From Capitella teleta (taxonomy: Eukaryota; Annelida; Polychaeta; Capitellidae), in assembly GCA_000328365.1 (NCBI GenBank), contig KB309044.1, forward strand, positions 416,915 to 480,914: a stretch of 64,000 bases of DNA, given 5' to 3'. Shown here piece by piece: positions 24,791-38,400 of the stretch. The notes beneath the pieces were generated by a model. The model saw only the letters and a list, made by a program, of their open reading frames with translations, searched no databases and was not told the DNA's origin. How positions within the stretch are numbered: the stretch's first letter is position 1; every line of letters starts with the position of its first letter. A program made the position numbers and the translations under genes.

Positions 24791-27700
24791 ATGAATGAAT
24801 CCCCGGCCTCCTTCTTACACATTGGGGACATTGTGTCCCTGTATGCGGAAGGAAATGTCAACGGATTCATTTCTACCCTCGGGTGAGTTCTGCTCTTTTG
24901 TGGAACAAATTAAATCTTCGATACTCTAGGGTTGGTCTTCAATAATAAAACTTTTTTTTCACAGTTTGGTTGACGACAGATGTGTTGTACAACCAGATGC
25001 AGGAGACTTAACCAACCCACCCAAGAAGTTCCGAGGTGAGCATCTAACCATTACTTATTACCCTTATTAGCAATTAATTAGGTCAATTGTTTAAAATTAG
25101 GTCAAAGTTTTAAAGTCAACTCTCTGAAGTTTGAAAACAGAATTTTAATTTTTGTTTATTTTTAAATCTACCGATACAGAGGGTATATTTTTGTTATTCC
25201 AAAGATGAAGAAATGGAAGCATCCTTGAATAAATTAACAATTGATTAATTCTGATGGACATGCTGGCCATATCATATTGCCTGTAATTGTGAGTGCATGC
25301 TCAACATGAGAATTAATGGCCCTTAATTAATGATCAATTATCCTTTTTTTGCCCTATATTAGCAAATTATAATTGTGAAGCTCCACAGCAGTAGAGAGAG
25401 CAACCTTCACAATGTTATCAAGGTAATTTATGTGCGATAAGAGACAGCGGAAAATTGAAAATGTCATTTCTCTCAAATAATTTATCTATTTTCCTTAGGA
25501 GTTCTTCAATTAAAAACAATAATTCAAGCATTTATATTGTGATCTGAGTATTAATGCATATATAATATGAAGAAGAATGAATTCTGCATCAAGTAAGCAG
25601 AGAATCTCAAACATATACATATGCGACATATCGGGGGTTTTGCAATGGCCTCACAATTAAGTGTGGAATAGGAAGGAAAGGCTTCATTCTGATCACAGAG
25701 TGCAAAATTAATAACGATCTACATTTTGTCAAATAAATAAGGGGGCGATTGAAGGTTGAACTTAGGAGAGCAATAATTACAAAACAAAACTAAACAAACT
25801 TAACTAAACGTTAAATAAACTTAACGTTAAATAAACTTAACTAAACAAAGTCCACTTTGTTGACTTTGTTTGATTTGTTTACTTTGCCGACACTCGATGT
25901 CTGAACTTGTTTCGTCTGACGCTTGATTTTTTTAATCAGCTGATAAACTGAATGAGAAACTTGGTTAGTGTACTACATGTACTAACTAAACCTTCTTTAC
26001 TTTGATCTCAAATACTGCATTTGCGAAATAATACAGCTTACTTAAGCAGTGAGATTGGCTGATGCAGATGAAAACTAAGTACTAGTAGTTGAGATGAAGC
26101 ATATGTCTAAATAGCAGAGATTGTTGAAATTTGCGTGACCTTTCTGCTCTCTCTTGGTCAACGCTCGCACCAGTGAATGCTTGTAACGAGGGCAGCAATT
26201 GTGCATTTGTATATTTCTTGTCCGGAATAAATGGATATAACTTGTTTATTTCTATTTCCGTCATACCTCGCTAATCCGATCTCCCTAGTTCCCTTGGAAA
26301 CTGTCGGATAAACGTTAACGTTAGATTACCGGTTTCAGTTAAAATTGAATTAGATCACTCAAGACAAGATTGGTGGCTATCACTTATATACTAATATACC
26401 CGTGTATGTATTTCGATGAATAAACATTTTATATATATATGCTCTATGCAATCCTTCTGTTTGGGAAGACCATCACCATCTATGAACGAGAGCTATTTCA
26501 TTTCGATGTTCTTCTTTTTGCAGATTGCTTATTCAAAATATGTCCGATGAACAGATATTCCGCCCAGAAGCAGTTCTGGAAAAACATGAAGCAGTCAGGC
26601 AGCCACACTGCAAACGCTGTTCTTCTGAAGAAACTCCACGTAGGTTGAAACAGCCCTGTTTGCTTGATATTCCTCTGCCAGAATGACCTTTGACTTTAGA
26701 ACCCTAAAAGCAAAGGCTCTGTGTCCAATTTTAAACACTTGTGCAATAGAGAGGCGATTGCTTAAATTAATTTACTCGCTCGTCCCCATTCATACGCTTG
26801 TAACGCCATTTCTAGGAAGTTTGCTTTGCAAATGGAAGTGCTCTCTCTGCGTTTCTATCAATTACCTTAGCAACATGACATCATTTGATGTTTGGTGGCC
26901 ATTTTTATGTCCAAGGGCATTGAATAAAACGCTGCACGTATTTATCTACGGATTATTTTTGCAAATAATTAAGTCGAATGCTATCTGACATATTTGAGAT
27001 AATTCAGATATTTAATTGCTTTCTGAGTGGCTAATTAGCGTTGTTGATTGAGCTGATTCGGGTCATGCGTCCTGCATCAATTGAAGTGTTTGCGTTAAGC
27101 ATGCCAGCGCCCACGTTTGGATGTTGTGATAATGGCATCTATTTTTATTGGTTCTTCAGTGATAAGGTAATTGGCTTATCATTCTGCATGCAGGAATGCC
27201 AAACCTCATCTCTTCTTGTCAGAACCATAAAATAATGCTCTCCGGTTAATTGCAATTATTGTAAGGGAAAAAAATGGAATTTTAATTATTTTAATATTGT
27301 GTTAAATTGTAATAGATAGTCGATGTGTCAATAGATTCAATTTTAATTGCCTTTATTAATTACCATCACTATTTCACCGTTAAGAGATAATTACATAACG
27401 AGCCAGCATTTTTAATATTTGGGCATCTATGAGAATTTTAGTTCCTTAGTTCTAACTTAGAATTGAATATTATCTATCTCATTGTGATTGGATCTTGTTA
27501 CTGGATCATGCTTCAGAGGTCATATTTAAAGATGAAAAAAATTACCTTATGTTACATAGAGATAGAAAACGTTGAAAGATTTTAAGATTCCACATAACAC
27601 TGTTATTGTTGCTTTGATGGTTAACTGTATAATAAAGAACGCTTTCAGATGAAGTCTTTCTTTGTGGTAATTGCTCTTAGTGGTCTTCATGTGTGGCCTA

Positions 27701-30286
27701 GAAATATCTTTTATCGGTTCGATCTACTTTGATCCTAATTAATCTTCATCTATTGCAAAGATTATTTACTATTGGCACATTTTTCTCCTCAAGGTCCCAA
27801 GTAGGAAAACTCACGGGTTCAGGATCAGCAATAAAAACCGTACTATTATCCCCAGTGGGATACTGATGCTGATGGGTTAAATACCCCCCGCGGAGTACTT
27901 ACCCCCGGAAGGGGTGGGGGAAGGGTTGGTCTGGTGAGTGAGGATTATGACACAGAGGCGTAAAAACCTACAATTGTCGACTGCTGACTGCGGGCTTAGC
28001 GCCTACTGGTGTAATTTGTGTGGTTTCAGCAGAATTTATGACCCGTTCTCCTGCTGCATACACTTAAGAGCAGCGCCAGTATTTCACGGTAGAACAAGGT
28101 GCTTGGTGAATATGCTGCAGCATACACCTGTTTGCTTTGATTACGTAATGATCTATTTATAGACACACTAATTACCCTAATTAGCCACCCTGCTCATCTC
28201 AGCTGTTCTTATTCGCATACCGTTCAAAAAGTACTTTGTCTCTTTATCATTATTCTACACGGTTTTAAAGTGTTTTGTGATGAAAGGTTTCTCTGTGGGT
28301 TCCCGTGAATGTTGTATGATGTAACAGTGTTTCTGTGCAGCCAGCTCCACTTGCCCACGGCCAACAATGTGCACTGAGCCTCCTCCGATCAATGCACTTG
28401 TATATTCCACCCGACCTTAAACGGCACTCAATACTTTCTTTTGTGTCTGCTACACAGGGTACTCTATTGAAGAAGTCTTTTTATTGCTAAATCATGTCTT
28501 TGTTCTTTTATGGGGCATTTATATTTGTATTAAATAACTCTGCTATTTTATCTCCTACTGGGTATCTCCTACGGAGTAAAGCCAGAAATACAAACGTACT
28601 GCCAATTATACAGAGTTATTTATTCTGTTATTGGCTCTGAGCCTGATTAAAGAATTTAAACTATTTATTCAATGATGCTTTATCGGTGTTCATCTTTTGC
28701 AGCATGCGGCCGAACTGGAAAAGAAACAGAATGAATCCGAGAACCGCAAACTCCTCGGAAGCGTCATTCAATACGGCAGCGTCGTTCAGGTACACACCAC
28801 AACGCAGCACCATATATGGAGCACACGACACTGGGTCTAATCTACCAAGCTTCAACAGCCAATCTCGTGTATATATTGATGCCAGTTATTTATGGCTAAA
28901 AAGGGTTTAGAGCAGTAATCAATTAATCAATATTGTCTCAGGTTTCTCCGAGGATCTCTTGATGAAGGTCACATGGGCAGGTGGATCCATGGCTACTGAT
29001 TAGTCTCACCTTGATTGCACCTGTGCAGCTAATTAGCAATTTATTAGTGAACCTTTATTTGTAAGCAGACAGGAAATGCTTCTGATTATCAAGTCATTGC
29101 TCTGTGAATGTACAGATGCGTGTTATATGATGGTTATATTGAGGCCTTTCGTCTCGTAATGTTTATTCTGCTCTAATGCACATCTGAGCTAACGTCTGTT
29201 AATCGCCTCCAGAAGGAACTGTTGCTCCAGATCTGCCATTCTGATAGCTTTGTTCATGGCATTGTGTAACGCAATGATTGTGTTTGTGGGGTAATTGTGT
29301 TTTGTGTGATCTTCTGTTGATGTGCCTCTTGATTGGCAGAAAAGAGTGTTTGTCTCAATTAACGTCTACTTTCAGCTTCTCCATTTGAAGAGCAACAAAT
29401 ACCTCACCGTCAACAAACGTCTTCCAGCCCTCCTTGAGAAGAATGCGATGAGAGTTTCGCTTGACAACAACGGCAACGAAGGATCCTGGTTTTACATCCA
29501 GCCGTTCTACAAACTGCGCTCGCCTGGCGATAACGTCAGCGTTGATCTCTGAATGATTTTCATCGTTTTAATCGTCTTTTCATCGCAGGTTGTCGTTGGC
29601 GATAAAGTTGTACTGAACCCTGTGAACGCTGGCCAGCCACTCCATGCTAGTAATTATGAACTTGTGGATAACCCTGGGTGTAAAGAGGTCAGGGAGTGCA
29701 TTCACTGGGGTCACGTTTGATGCGTGCCGTTTCTTCCAGGTTAATTCTGTCAACTGCAACACCTGTTGGAAGATCAATTTATTCATCGATCATCGAGAAA
29801 ACCAGGACGATGTCCTCAAAGGGGTGCGTACTTCTCTTTCTTTTCCGCGCGTCACTTTTACCTCATTCCTCCGTGACCTCAGGGTGACGTTGTCCGCATG
29901 TTTCACGCGGAGCAGGAGAAGTTCTTGACGGGTGATGAGTACAAGAAGAAGCAGTACGTTTTTCTCAGAACGACCGGCCGCACATCTGCCACTGCCGCCA
30001 CCAGCTCAAAGGCATTGTGGGAAATTGAAGTTGTGCAACATGATCCATGTAGGGGTGGCGCCGGTCACTGGAACAGCCTGTTCCGCTTTAAGCATCTGGC
30101 GACCGGTCAGTACTTGGCGGCTGAAGTGGACATAGACCCCACTCCTGACATGATGCGCTCCAAACTGCGGGGCAACCCCAGTGCCCCTGTCTACTGCCTG
30201 GTGTCCGTTCCGCACGGCCATGATATCGCCTCCATCTTTGAATTGGACCCCACAACCATGACGCGCGGAGATTCGCTCGTTCCGAG
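24791..30286 (+). CDS. ITPR: IP3 receptor exons 1-8: suppressor domain and first part of ligand core
   Basis: Exons: 1, 24791-24882; 2, 24965-25035; 3, 26524-26639; 4, 28703-28789; 5, 29376-29534; 6, 29589-29687; 7, 29740-29823; 8, 29883-30286. Phases chain 2,1,0,0,0,0,0,2. They encode the suppressor beta-trefoil ([41 protein letters not shown]) and the start of the second trefoil. Exon 8 has the IP3-contacting loop [11 protein letters not shown] and the block [17 protein letters not shown]. After AAEVD the vertebrate SI segment is missing, as in SI-minus forms. Exon 1 may have a 5' UTR upstream that I cannot delimit. Confidence 0.96.
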
Positions 30287-33200
30287 GTGAGTGCCGCTCT
30301 GTGCTTCCGTGTGCTTTGAAAGTGACGTCAAACCTTTGCTTCAAGCCATGATCCGTCCGAGGGCAGGTACGCTCACGTTATCATGATTCATGGATAAAAT
30401 GCCCGCTAGAATGATCGCATTTTATGCATTTTATAATCTGTCTTAGCTCGGTGTTCACAATACGAGAGGCGTGTCGATTACATCCAATTAAACCCTCGAC
30501 AATTTCCAGGTCTTCGTTCGTTCGGTTCCGGCACTTGTGCACCAATACGTGGGTGCATAGTACATCCGTCCCGATCGACAAGGAGGAAGACAAACCGATC
30601 ATGAGCAAGGTAGCGCTCGCTCTGTCGTCTCCTTCCCTCCTGTCGTGGTTATATCGTGGTTTATAAGCTGTTCGTGTTTCTTTAGCAGTTCATTTGTCAG
30701 CATGGTTTTTCCTGACACTGCATGTTTTTTTTCGTTGCGCTTGTTTTTTTTTTTTTTTTTTAATTTGCATTTGATTTTCATTTCTTACGTAAGATTCTCT
30801 CTTCAATGGAGTTTGTAATTATGTTAATTGGGTGATTCTGATTTATTCTTACCGTTTCATGTTTTGTTGCGTTGAAAACTCCTTTGATGGCGGAACTCTT
30901 ACTTCAATTTTTGTTTGTTTGTTTGTTTGTTGCATGTTTAGTAAAGTTTGTTTTGCTGTGCTGTCTCAGTGACAATTACGTGCGACTCATGCACACCTGC
31001 ACCAACTCGTGGGTCCACAGTTGCAGCATTCCCATCGACATTCAGGAGGAGAAGCCAATTATGCACAAGGTAAACTCACACGCAACCTCAGTGCAAAAAA
31101 CAATCAAATAATTATTCTTCTCAAATGGTGTTTAAGGACTTTCAATGTTGTCAATGTTAGAGCGCTTAGTTCCAGCACTTACTGAGCCCTTTTTACAGGT
31201 TGGTTGCGCCTCGATCAAAGAGGACAAGGAGGCGTTTGCTATTGTTCCAGTTTCTCCACAAGAAGTGCGCGATTTAGATTTTGCTAATGACGCCAGCAAA
31301 GTTCTCGCAACAATCGCTTCAAAACTGGAGAAGAGTTCCATCACACAGAACGAGCGGAGGTCAGTGCAAGGTGAATGTCCCCTTGAAGGTCAAATGTTTC
31401 TCCTTCAGATTTGTGATGCAGCTGCTGTCTGACATCATCTGCTTCGTTGCGGTGCAGGACAACACGGGCAGTGACCCTCTTGAAGTGACCGTTTCAAAAC
31501 CCGACAGAGAACGACAGAAGCTTCTTCGTGAACAAAACATCCTCAAACAGGTCTCTGTACCAACCCACACCGCAACGCTGTTTAAAAATCTTTCTTTTTT
31601 TCCGGCTGCAGGTTTTCAAAATCTTACAAGCACCTTTTGCGGACAACGGGGAGGGTCCCGTATTGAAGATGGAGGAGTTGTCTGATCAGAGGCACGCTCC
31701 GTTTCGCCAGATCTGCCGTCTGTGTTACCGAACGCTCAAACTGTCGCAGCAGAACTACCGGAAGAACCAGGTGACCATTTGACCTTTTGGTTGACCTTTT
31801 GAACTTGGCTTTTCGCCCCTCTCTACTCAGGAATACATTGCCAAACAGTTTCCGTTCATGCAAAAGCAGATCGGTTATGACGTCCTAGCGGAAGACACCA
31901 TCACTGCTCTGCTGCACAACAATCGCAAACTGCTCGAAAAACACATCACAGCATCTGAAATTGAGACTTTTGTTAATCTTGTGCGCATCAATAAGGAACC
32001 CAGGTAAGCAGACATGGTTGACCAACTGTGTCGATTGATTGCTTCCTGTTCAGATTTCTGGACTACCTGAGTGACCTATGCGTTTCAAACCGCGTCGCTA
32101 TCCCGGTCACCCAGGAACTCATCTGCAAATGCGTTCTCTCCGACTCCAACGCTGACATCCTGATCGAGACAAGGTACACCCCCCCCCTGTCTCTCCTACC
32201 CTTCAATCACGCTTTTCTCTCTCCCTCTCTCTCTCTCAGGTTGGTTCGCACCCAAGTTGAGGTGGAGATGATCCCAGAGACTGAGGATGACATTAGTGAG
32301 AACCAGGAGCCCATCATCACCATCGAAGAGGAGGAGGAGGTGGTCGTGTTCTGGGATTCCGGGAGCAAGAGCAAAGGGATCCGTGAGCTGGGAATGGGAG
32401 CCATTGACTCCATCAAGGAAGACCAGGAGATCCTGGATTACTACCGCCATGAGTTGGACCTCTTCTCCAACATGTGTCTCGATCGCCAGTACTTGGCCAT
32501 CAACCGCTTGAGCCCAGAGCTGGATATCGACCTGATTCTCCGGTAATCCTGACCCTTGACCTATTGAACCCTCGCTGACCCTGTGACCCAATTGCAGTTG
32601 CATGTCGGATGAGATGTTGACGTACGAGTTACGAGCGTCCTTCTGTCGCATGATGCTGCACATGCATGTTGATCGTGACCCCCAGGAGACGGTCACTCCG
32701 GTCAAGTACGCCCGCCTGTGGTCAGAGATCCCCACGGTCATCTCCATCGAAGAGTGAGTGACGCTTTTGATTTGCTTTCCGTGGTTTCGATTTCATTGTT
32801 TGGGGCGTGCGCTCCTTCTTGCAGGTATGAGGTCATGGTGAAACTCCGCCTGTACGTGCTCATTTCTTATTCCTTTCTATGCTGTGAATCTGCCAACATG
32901 CACATTACAGCCAATGAGTGTTAACTGCACGAATGAATTCGGAAAGAGGCCCACCCTCCCCCCCTCCCCATCGCGCTGTGAATTCTTGGCTTGAATAACA
33001 CCCCCTCTCCGCTCTTCCGACCTTCGACTCACTTTTCTTCCCACAATTCTTTGATTTTGTTCGCTTGGTGATTTGTTCCACAACGTGTGTTGCGGTTCAG
33101 ATGGCCAACCATAGATTGTTGATTCTGCATAAATTATCATGAATTAAAAGCAGTGATAATTAATCAGCATACTAATTGTATGATTATTCCTTTTTTTGGT

Positions 33201-34050
33201 GGTTGTGGTTTGTAAATTATTTTTCTTGTAATTACGATTAATTAAACTAATCAAGTCGGCGGCTGTTTCAGGCAAGAGGAGTCTCCGTGGCTGACGTGCG
33301 TTGAAGAGGAAAAGGACAAAGGAGAATTTGACGAGTATTATTTATATGTGAACGCACTTGACGCCCCCCCCCCTCCACCCCCACCCCCTTCTCCTCTCTT
33401 TACTGTTACGAAAGAGCAGGCTCATTACTCATTAAGTGTGCATTGTATTCTGCACCCATCGTGATATCCGTTGATGCAATCGTTTTCTTCTTTTTCAGTT
33501 ATGAATCCAACAAAGCCAAAGACCCCATCAAGGAGGCCGTCAAGCATAAGTTTGCCGACACTATTCTGTTTGTTGAGGATTACCTTTGCAACGTCGTCTG
33601 CCATTCGTGGTCGTTCGCTGACAAAGAGCAGAATAAACTCACCTACGAAGTCGTCAAGTTGGCTCGCCATCTCATTTATTTCGGCTTCTACAGCTTTAGT
33701 GACCTCCTCCGCCTCACCAAGACGCTCCTCGGAATCCTGGATTGCGTTCCTGACGCGGACAAGTCGAAAGCTACCGAGGATGGTATGTTGTTTTGTATTT
33801 TTTACTTTGGGGCCAGTTTGTATTTTGAATAAAATTCATCTTTGGCCTCTTATTCATGTTTATTATTCATCTTCTTGTGGTTTTTTTCCCACAAATGATA
33901 ATAATCTGTTTGCTTCATGTTTTTTTTTGTTCTTTTTTTTAAGATGATCTGAAGAAATCCAAAGGTTTTTTTGTTGTCTTGCTGGAGTGTTTTTATTGAA
34001 TCCTAGTTTTTTTCTTCCTTGACATTAATTCTTTTCCTGGTGATGCTACT

Positions 34051-34083
<33 letters not shown>

Positions 34084-35375
34084 CTTGTTAGTCGGGAGAT
34101 CAAGATTTATTTTATTTGTTAATATATTGTTTTAAAATTTCACCAATTTTAAATTTCGTCACAGGCAAGAAGAGTGTGCTGAAATCCATCGGGGGTATGG
34201 TCATGGCTGCAGCTGCGGAGGGTGCAGCTGCGGCTCCAGCTAAGACGACGCTTGCAGATGTCGTCAAGAAAGCAACGAGTGGCTCAGGGAAAGCGCAGGA
34301 CGGGGAAGACGGACTTGTCATGGAAACGAAACTGAAAATCATTGAAATCCTCCAGGTCTGTTTTGGTGCTGAGCCAAAAATTAAACTTATCCCAGCTCAA
34401 TTATAATAGTATTGATAAGAGAACTTCCAGCCAATATTGCAGCGGAATTAACGTAATGTTTTAAACCAACTTTTGCAGTTCATTTTGAATGTACGCCTAG
34501 ACTACCGAATCTCCTGCCTCCTGTCTATCTTCAAACGCGAGTTTGACGACAACAACGATGCCAGCAAATCTGCGCAGGGTAACGACCTCTCTAACGATTG
34601 GGACGGCAGATCATTGCATAACACCCTTGCTGATTCTTTTTTGCGTGCTCTTTTTTTTTAAACGCTTGCATAATCTAATCCTGCATGTTGCGCTTCTTTG
34701 AAATGACCACTTTGCTGATTTCCAGTACTTGTGCAATGTGCGTCTGGACTATCGAATCGTCAGTTTGCTTTCTGTGTTCAAACGCGACCACACCGATCTT
34801 CACTCAGCTGAGCATTCCCAAGGTTCATTTCTCCATTGTCCTTACGCCGTTTTCATTTTGCCGGTTTTTTTTCCCTTTTTCGCTGTTGCGTGTTTATTTT
34901 TATTAAAAGAAAAGAATCGCATGCTTCTCTTGATTCTTTGTTGATAAGATTTCTCGTAGATTAATTTGCACGAATGAATTGTTTTGCAAAATTCATCTCA
35001 TTTCTCTTGACTGATTCTTGTTTGTGACTAGTGATGCTGAATGAGGAATTTGATGAGGACGATGATGACCTTGATGAGCCATGTTTTGGTCCAGGTATCA
35101 AAGTGGCAGTCTTTTTATGGAGTATCTTTGCCTTTTGGTGTTGTTCTATTATAAGGAGTGTCTTCATTTTTTATTTATTTTCATCATTTGGGGCAAAAAT
35201 TACCAAAGCGCACTATCTTCATCATCTTCTTAAATTCAATCTGCAAAAAAAAAGCGTTCTCTTTAAACGTGTTCAATTTCTGCAGTCGAATTGGAGGCAC
35301 AGGACTCAGGTGAATTCGCACGAACGCCAGTCTTAAGAACCCCCGCGATACTAGATTTTATCATTTTATGTTTCT

Positions 35376-35414
<39 letters not shown>

Positions 35415-38400
35415 CTGGTTGGATTTCCTCTTTTTTTTTTTTTACTTGAGGTTGAGAAGAAACAGTTTATCGGTTCCATTTCGTTTGTCGAGAGAAATTT
35501 TGTTGCTTTTGATTTCAGAAAAGAAATTCCTAGAATTCGCTAGATAGTACTTTTATAATGTAGTGCTTTTTACTAATGCTCGCTCTTTTATGATAAACTC
35601 TTGGAAGAAAACATGCAATTAAAAACTTTGAGATATTAAAATAAATATTTCACATTCTCAAGAGTGTTTTCTTCCATATTTATAATCTCTGTTTGATTCT
35701 AAATATGCTTTCTTTCACTGCTTAGATCTAGCATATTAGTTGCTCACTTGTTACACCTCAAATTTTGTCCAAATTATACCAAAAAGCGCTTGTTATTTTC
35801 CTCCAAATTAATGATCTTTTTTTAGGACTCGATTTGGAGAGCATTGGAACACAGGCGGAGGACATCTTTGGAGGAAGGTTAAGATCCTTTTATATTTTTG
35901 TTAAATTCTGGAATTACCTGTTTAATTGTTTCAAATGTTTGGTTGAATAACAAAGTTAATACATAGTTTTAGGTTTGTCTTTCTTTTCTTCTGTTCATCT
36001 TGTTAACACGATTAATTTGGATATTCTGGCTTCGTCATTGGCCCTTGCTTGTCGGTTGCTGCCCAACTGAACGGCAGTTCTTCTCTATGATCTGACGTTT
36101 TTGAGAATCCCTCTTCTTTTCTTTTGCACAATATAAGAGAACGGATTGCGTTAAACCCATTGGTGCTGGAGATTTATGCGTGGTTTGTTCTCACTATGTT
36201 CTGTTGGTACCTCTAACCATTTTGACGCTCGGTTAATTCCGCCTTTGAGTTTTCTCGGTTGAGGGGGTTGACCTGGCTGATGGGTGGAGGTAAACGACCT
36301 TGGTCTATTGCAGTCATATGACCTTCGACTCCATTGTTCCCCCGACCCCAACGCCATCCGCTAGGAAGGGAATTCAGTTTGGTTTATCCTCCGGCCTCTT
36401 TGCTCTGGCGCCACATGTTGTCAAGCGCAGGTAACTGGGCTGTCAAGGTCGTTCATGCGTCGAATACTCATATTGGGCTTGCGTACATCATCTGAAGCAT
36501 GTTATTCTCTCCCCTTTCAGCGCTGAATCTGCAGAGCTTGACCTTGACGGCCACGGAGGTCGTACGTTCCTGCGTGTGCTTCTGAACCTCGTCATGCACA
36601 ACTACCCTCTGCTTGTATCAGGGGCTCTTCAGCTCCTCTTCCGACACTTTAGTCAGCGGCAGGAAGTGCTGCAGGCCTTCAAACAAGTGGGTTGACCTTC
36701 AAATGCACACACAACATTCACTTGACCTCAACAGGTTCAACTGCTTGTGTCTGAGAGTGACGTTGAGAATTACAAGCAGATTAAGTCTGATCTGGATGAA
36801 CTCCGACTTTTGGTAGAGAAATCCGAACTGTGGGTGTACAAAGCAAAATCAGAAGACGGCAAGAAGGAGAAGAAAGAGGTCAGGGGTCGCAGCAAATAGG
36901 TCATAGGTCACTGGGTTCGTTTTGCAGGGGGACAAGAAGAGCAAGGACAAGAAGAAGAAGAACGCCAGCCCCAGCATGGTACACGCCATCTCTGCTTGCT
37001 TTCGTTCTCATTGAGCGCCTTCTCTTGCCAGGGTCTGCCCACCGAGGAATCCGCCATTGACCTTGATATCGGACCTCCACTTGACGCCTCTGCAGCCAAG
37101 AATTACAAGACAATCAAAGAGATCTTCACTCGTCTCATGAAGCTCTGTGTGCAGGGCGTAGGGGGCGCTGCTGCCAAACCGCGCAAACACGAGCAGCGCT
37201 TGTTGAGGAACATGGGAGCGCATTCGGTTGTGTTGGAGCTGCTGCAGATTCCCTACGATAAGGTTAGTTTTTTGCATCTTGAAGTTTTTTTATACATCGG
37301 ATCTGCGGTTGACAGAAAGATGACACTCGAATGCATGAAATCATGCGTCTGGCGCATGAATTCCTTCAGAGCTTCTGCCTTGGAAACCACTCCAACCAAA
37401 CATTGCTACATAAGAACCTCGACCTCTTCTTGACGACTGGGGTTCGTGACCTATGTTTGTTACCTCCGTGTGACCTATCTTATCTCTCTTTTCAGCTGCT
37501 TGAAGCCGAGACAGTGCGTGCCATCTTCCAGGACAATATCCAGTTGTGCAACGAAGTCACGGAGCGAGTGGTGCAGCATTTCGTGCACTGCATCGAGACC
37601 CACGGCAGACACGTGCAGTACCTCCGTTTCCTGCAGACGATCGTCAAATCCGAAGGCAGCTTCATTCGCAAATGCCAGGACACTGTGATGGCCGAGGTAA
37701 CGCTCTATCCTTCTGCTCTCGCATAATTAATTTCTCCAAAACCAAAACCACACCCAGCCGGTGAATGAATGGGATATGGAAGTAAAAAGCCGTCTTGAAT
37801 GTTATGCAATTTTGTCATGAAACGCACGCCTAGAGTGACCTCTGCACTCTCACTGAGTTGTATCGATACGACATCGATTTGGACCCCGTTGATATTGTCG
37901 AGAGTCGAAATGAAACATTTTGACTTCTGGTTGTCGGATGTTCAAACATTTTTTTTTCTCCCTTTCGCAGCTGCTTTTTTCCTTGTCTTTTTTTTTATAC
38001 TTTTCGCGCACTTTTCTTTTTTGTTGTGTTTCGATTTCATTGAGATTCTTCTCCGAACGAACTTTAAGCCTTTTACGATCTTTTGAGCATGGTTTCCTAA
38101 GTTGAATTCTCTTTCCTTATATAGGGTCATGTTGTTTACAATCGTAAGGCGCAAGATATGTGCATGGCGGCGGTTAGTATAATAAATACATTGCGTTTTT
38201 GCATGTGCTCCTTTCCTTTGTTTTCATTGGATTCCCCGTACTTTCAGTTTCAGTTTCATTTTCATTTTCCCTTTCGTGGAGTTGTGTTTGATGGTCATCA
38301 TCCAAGTGTGACAATAATTGCTCTTTTTGAACTATTAACGGCAGCGGTTTTGTCGTTGAGTGTTGTTTCTCCCTCGTCCATCTCACACATGACCTTGAAC

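Noticed and set aside
29898-31069. The SI splice segment at exon 9
   Set aside because: By residue counting SI lies after AAEVD in exon 8, where this gene lacks it; exons 9a/9b are further downstream.
32196-32747. 183-residue minus-strand open frame under IP3 receptor exons 15-16
   Set aside because: Shadow of the conserved plus-strand exons; no splice or domain evidence.
32825-33334. Exons 17-18 as the vertebrate SIII segment
   Set aside because: By residue counting SIII falls more than 100 residues later, near the start of exon 20.
37857-37925. Open stretch reading [17 protein letters not shown] in IP3 receptor intron 31
   Set aside because: It looks protein-like, but no phase-matched splice sites or homology were found; left as intronic.
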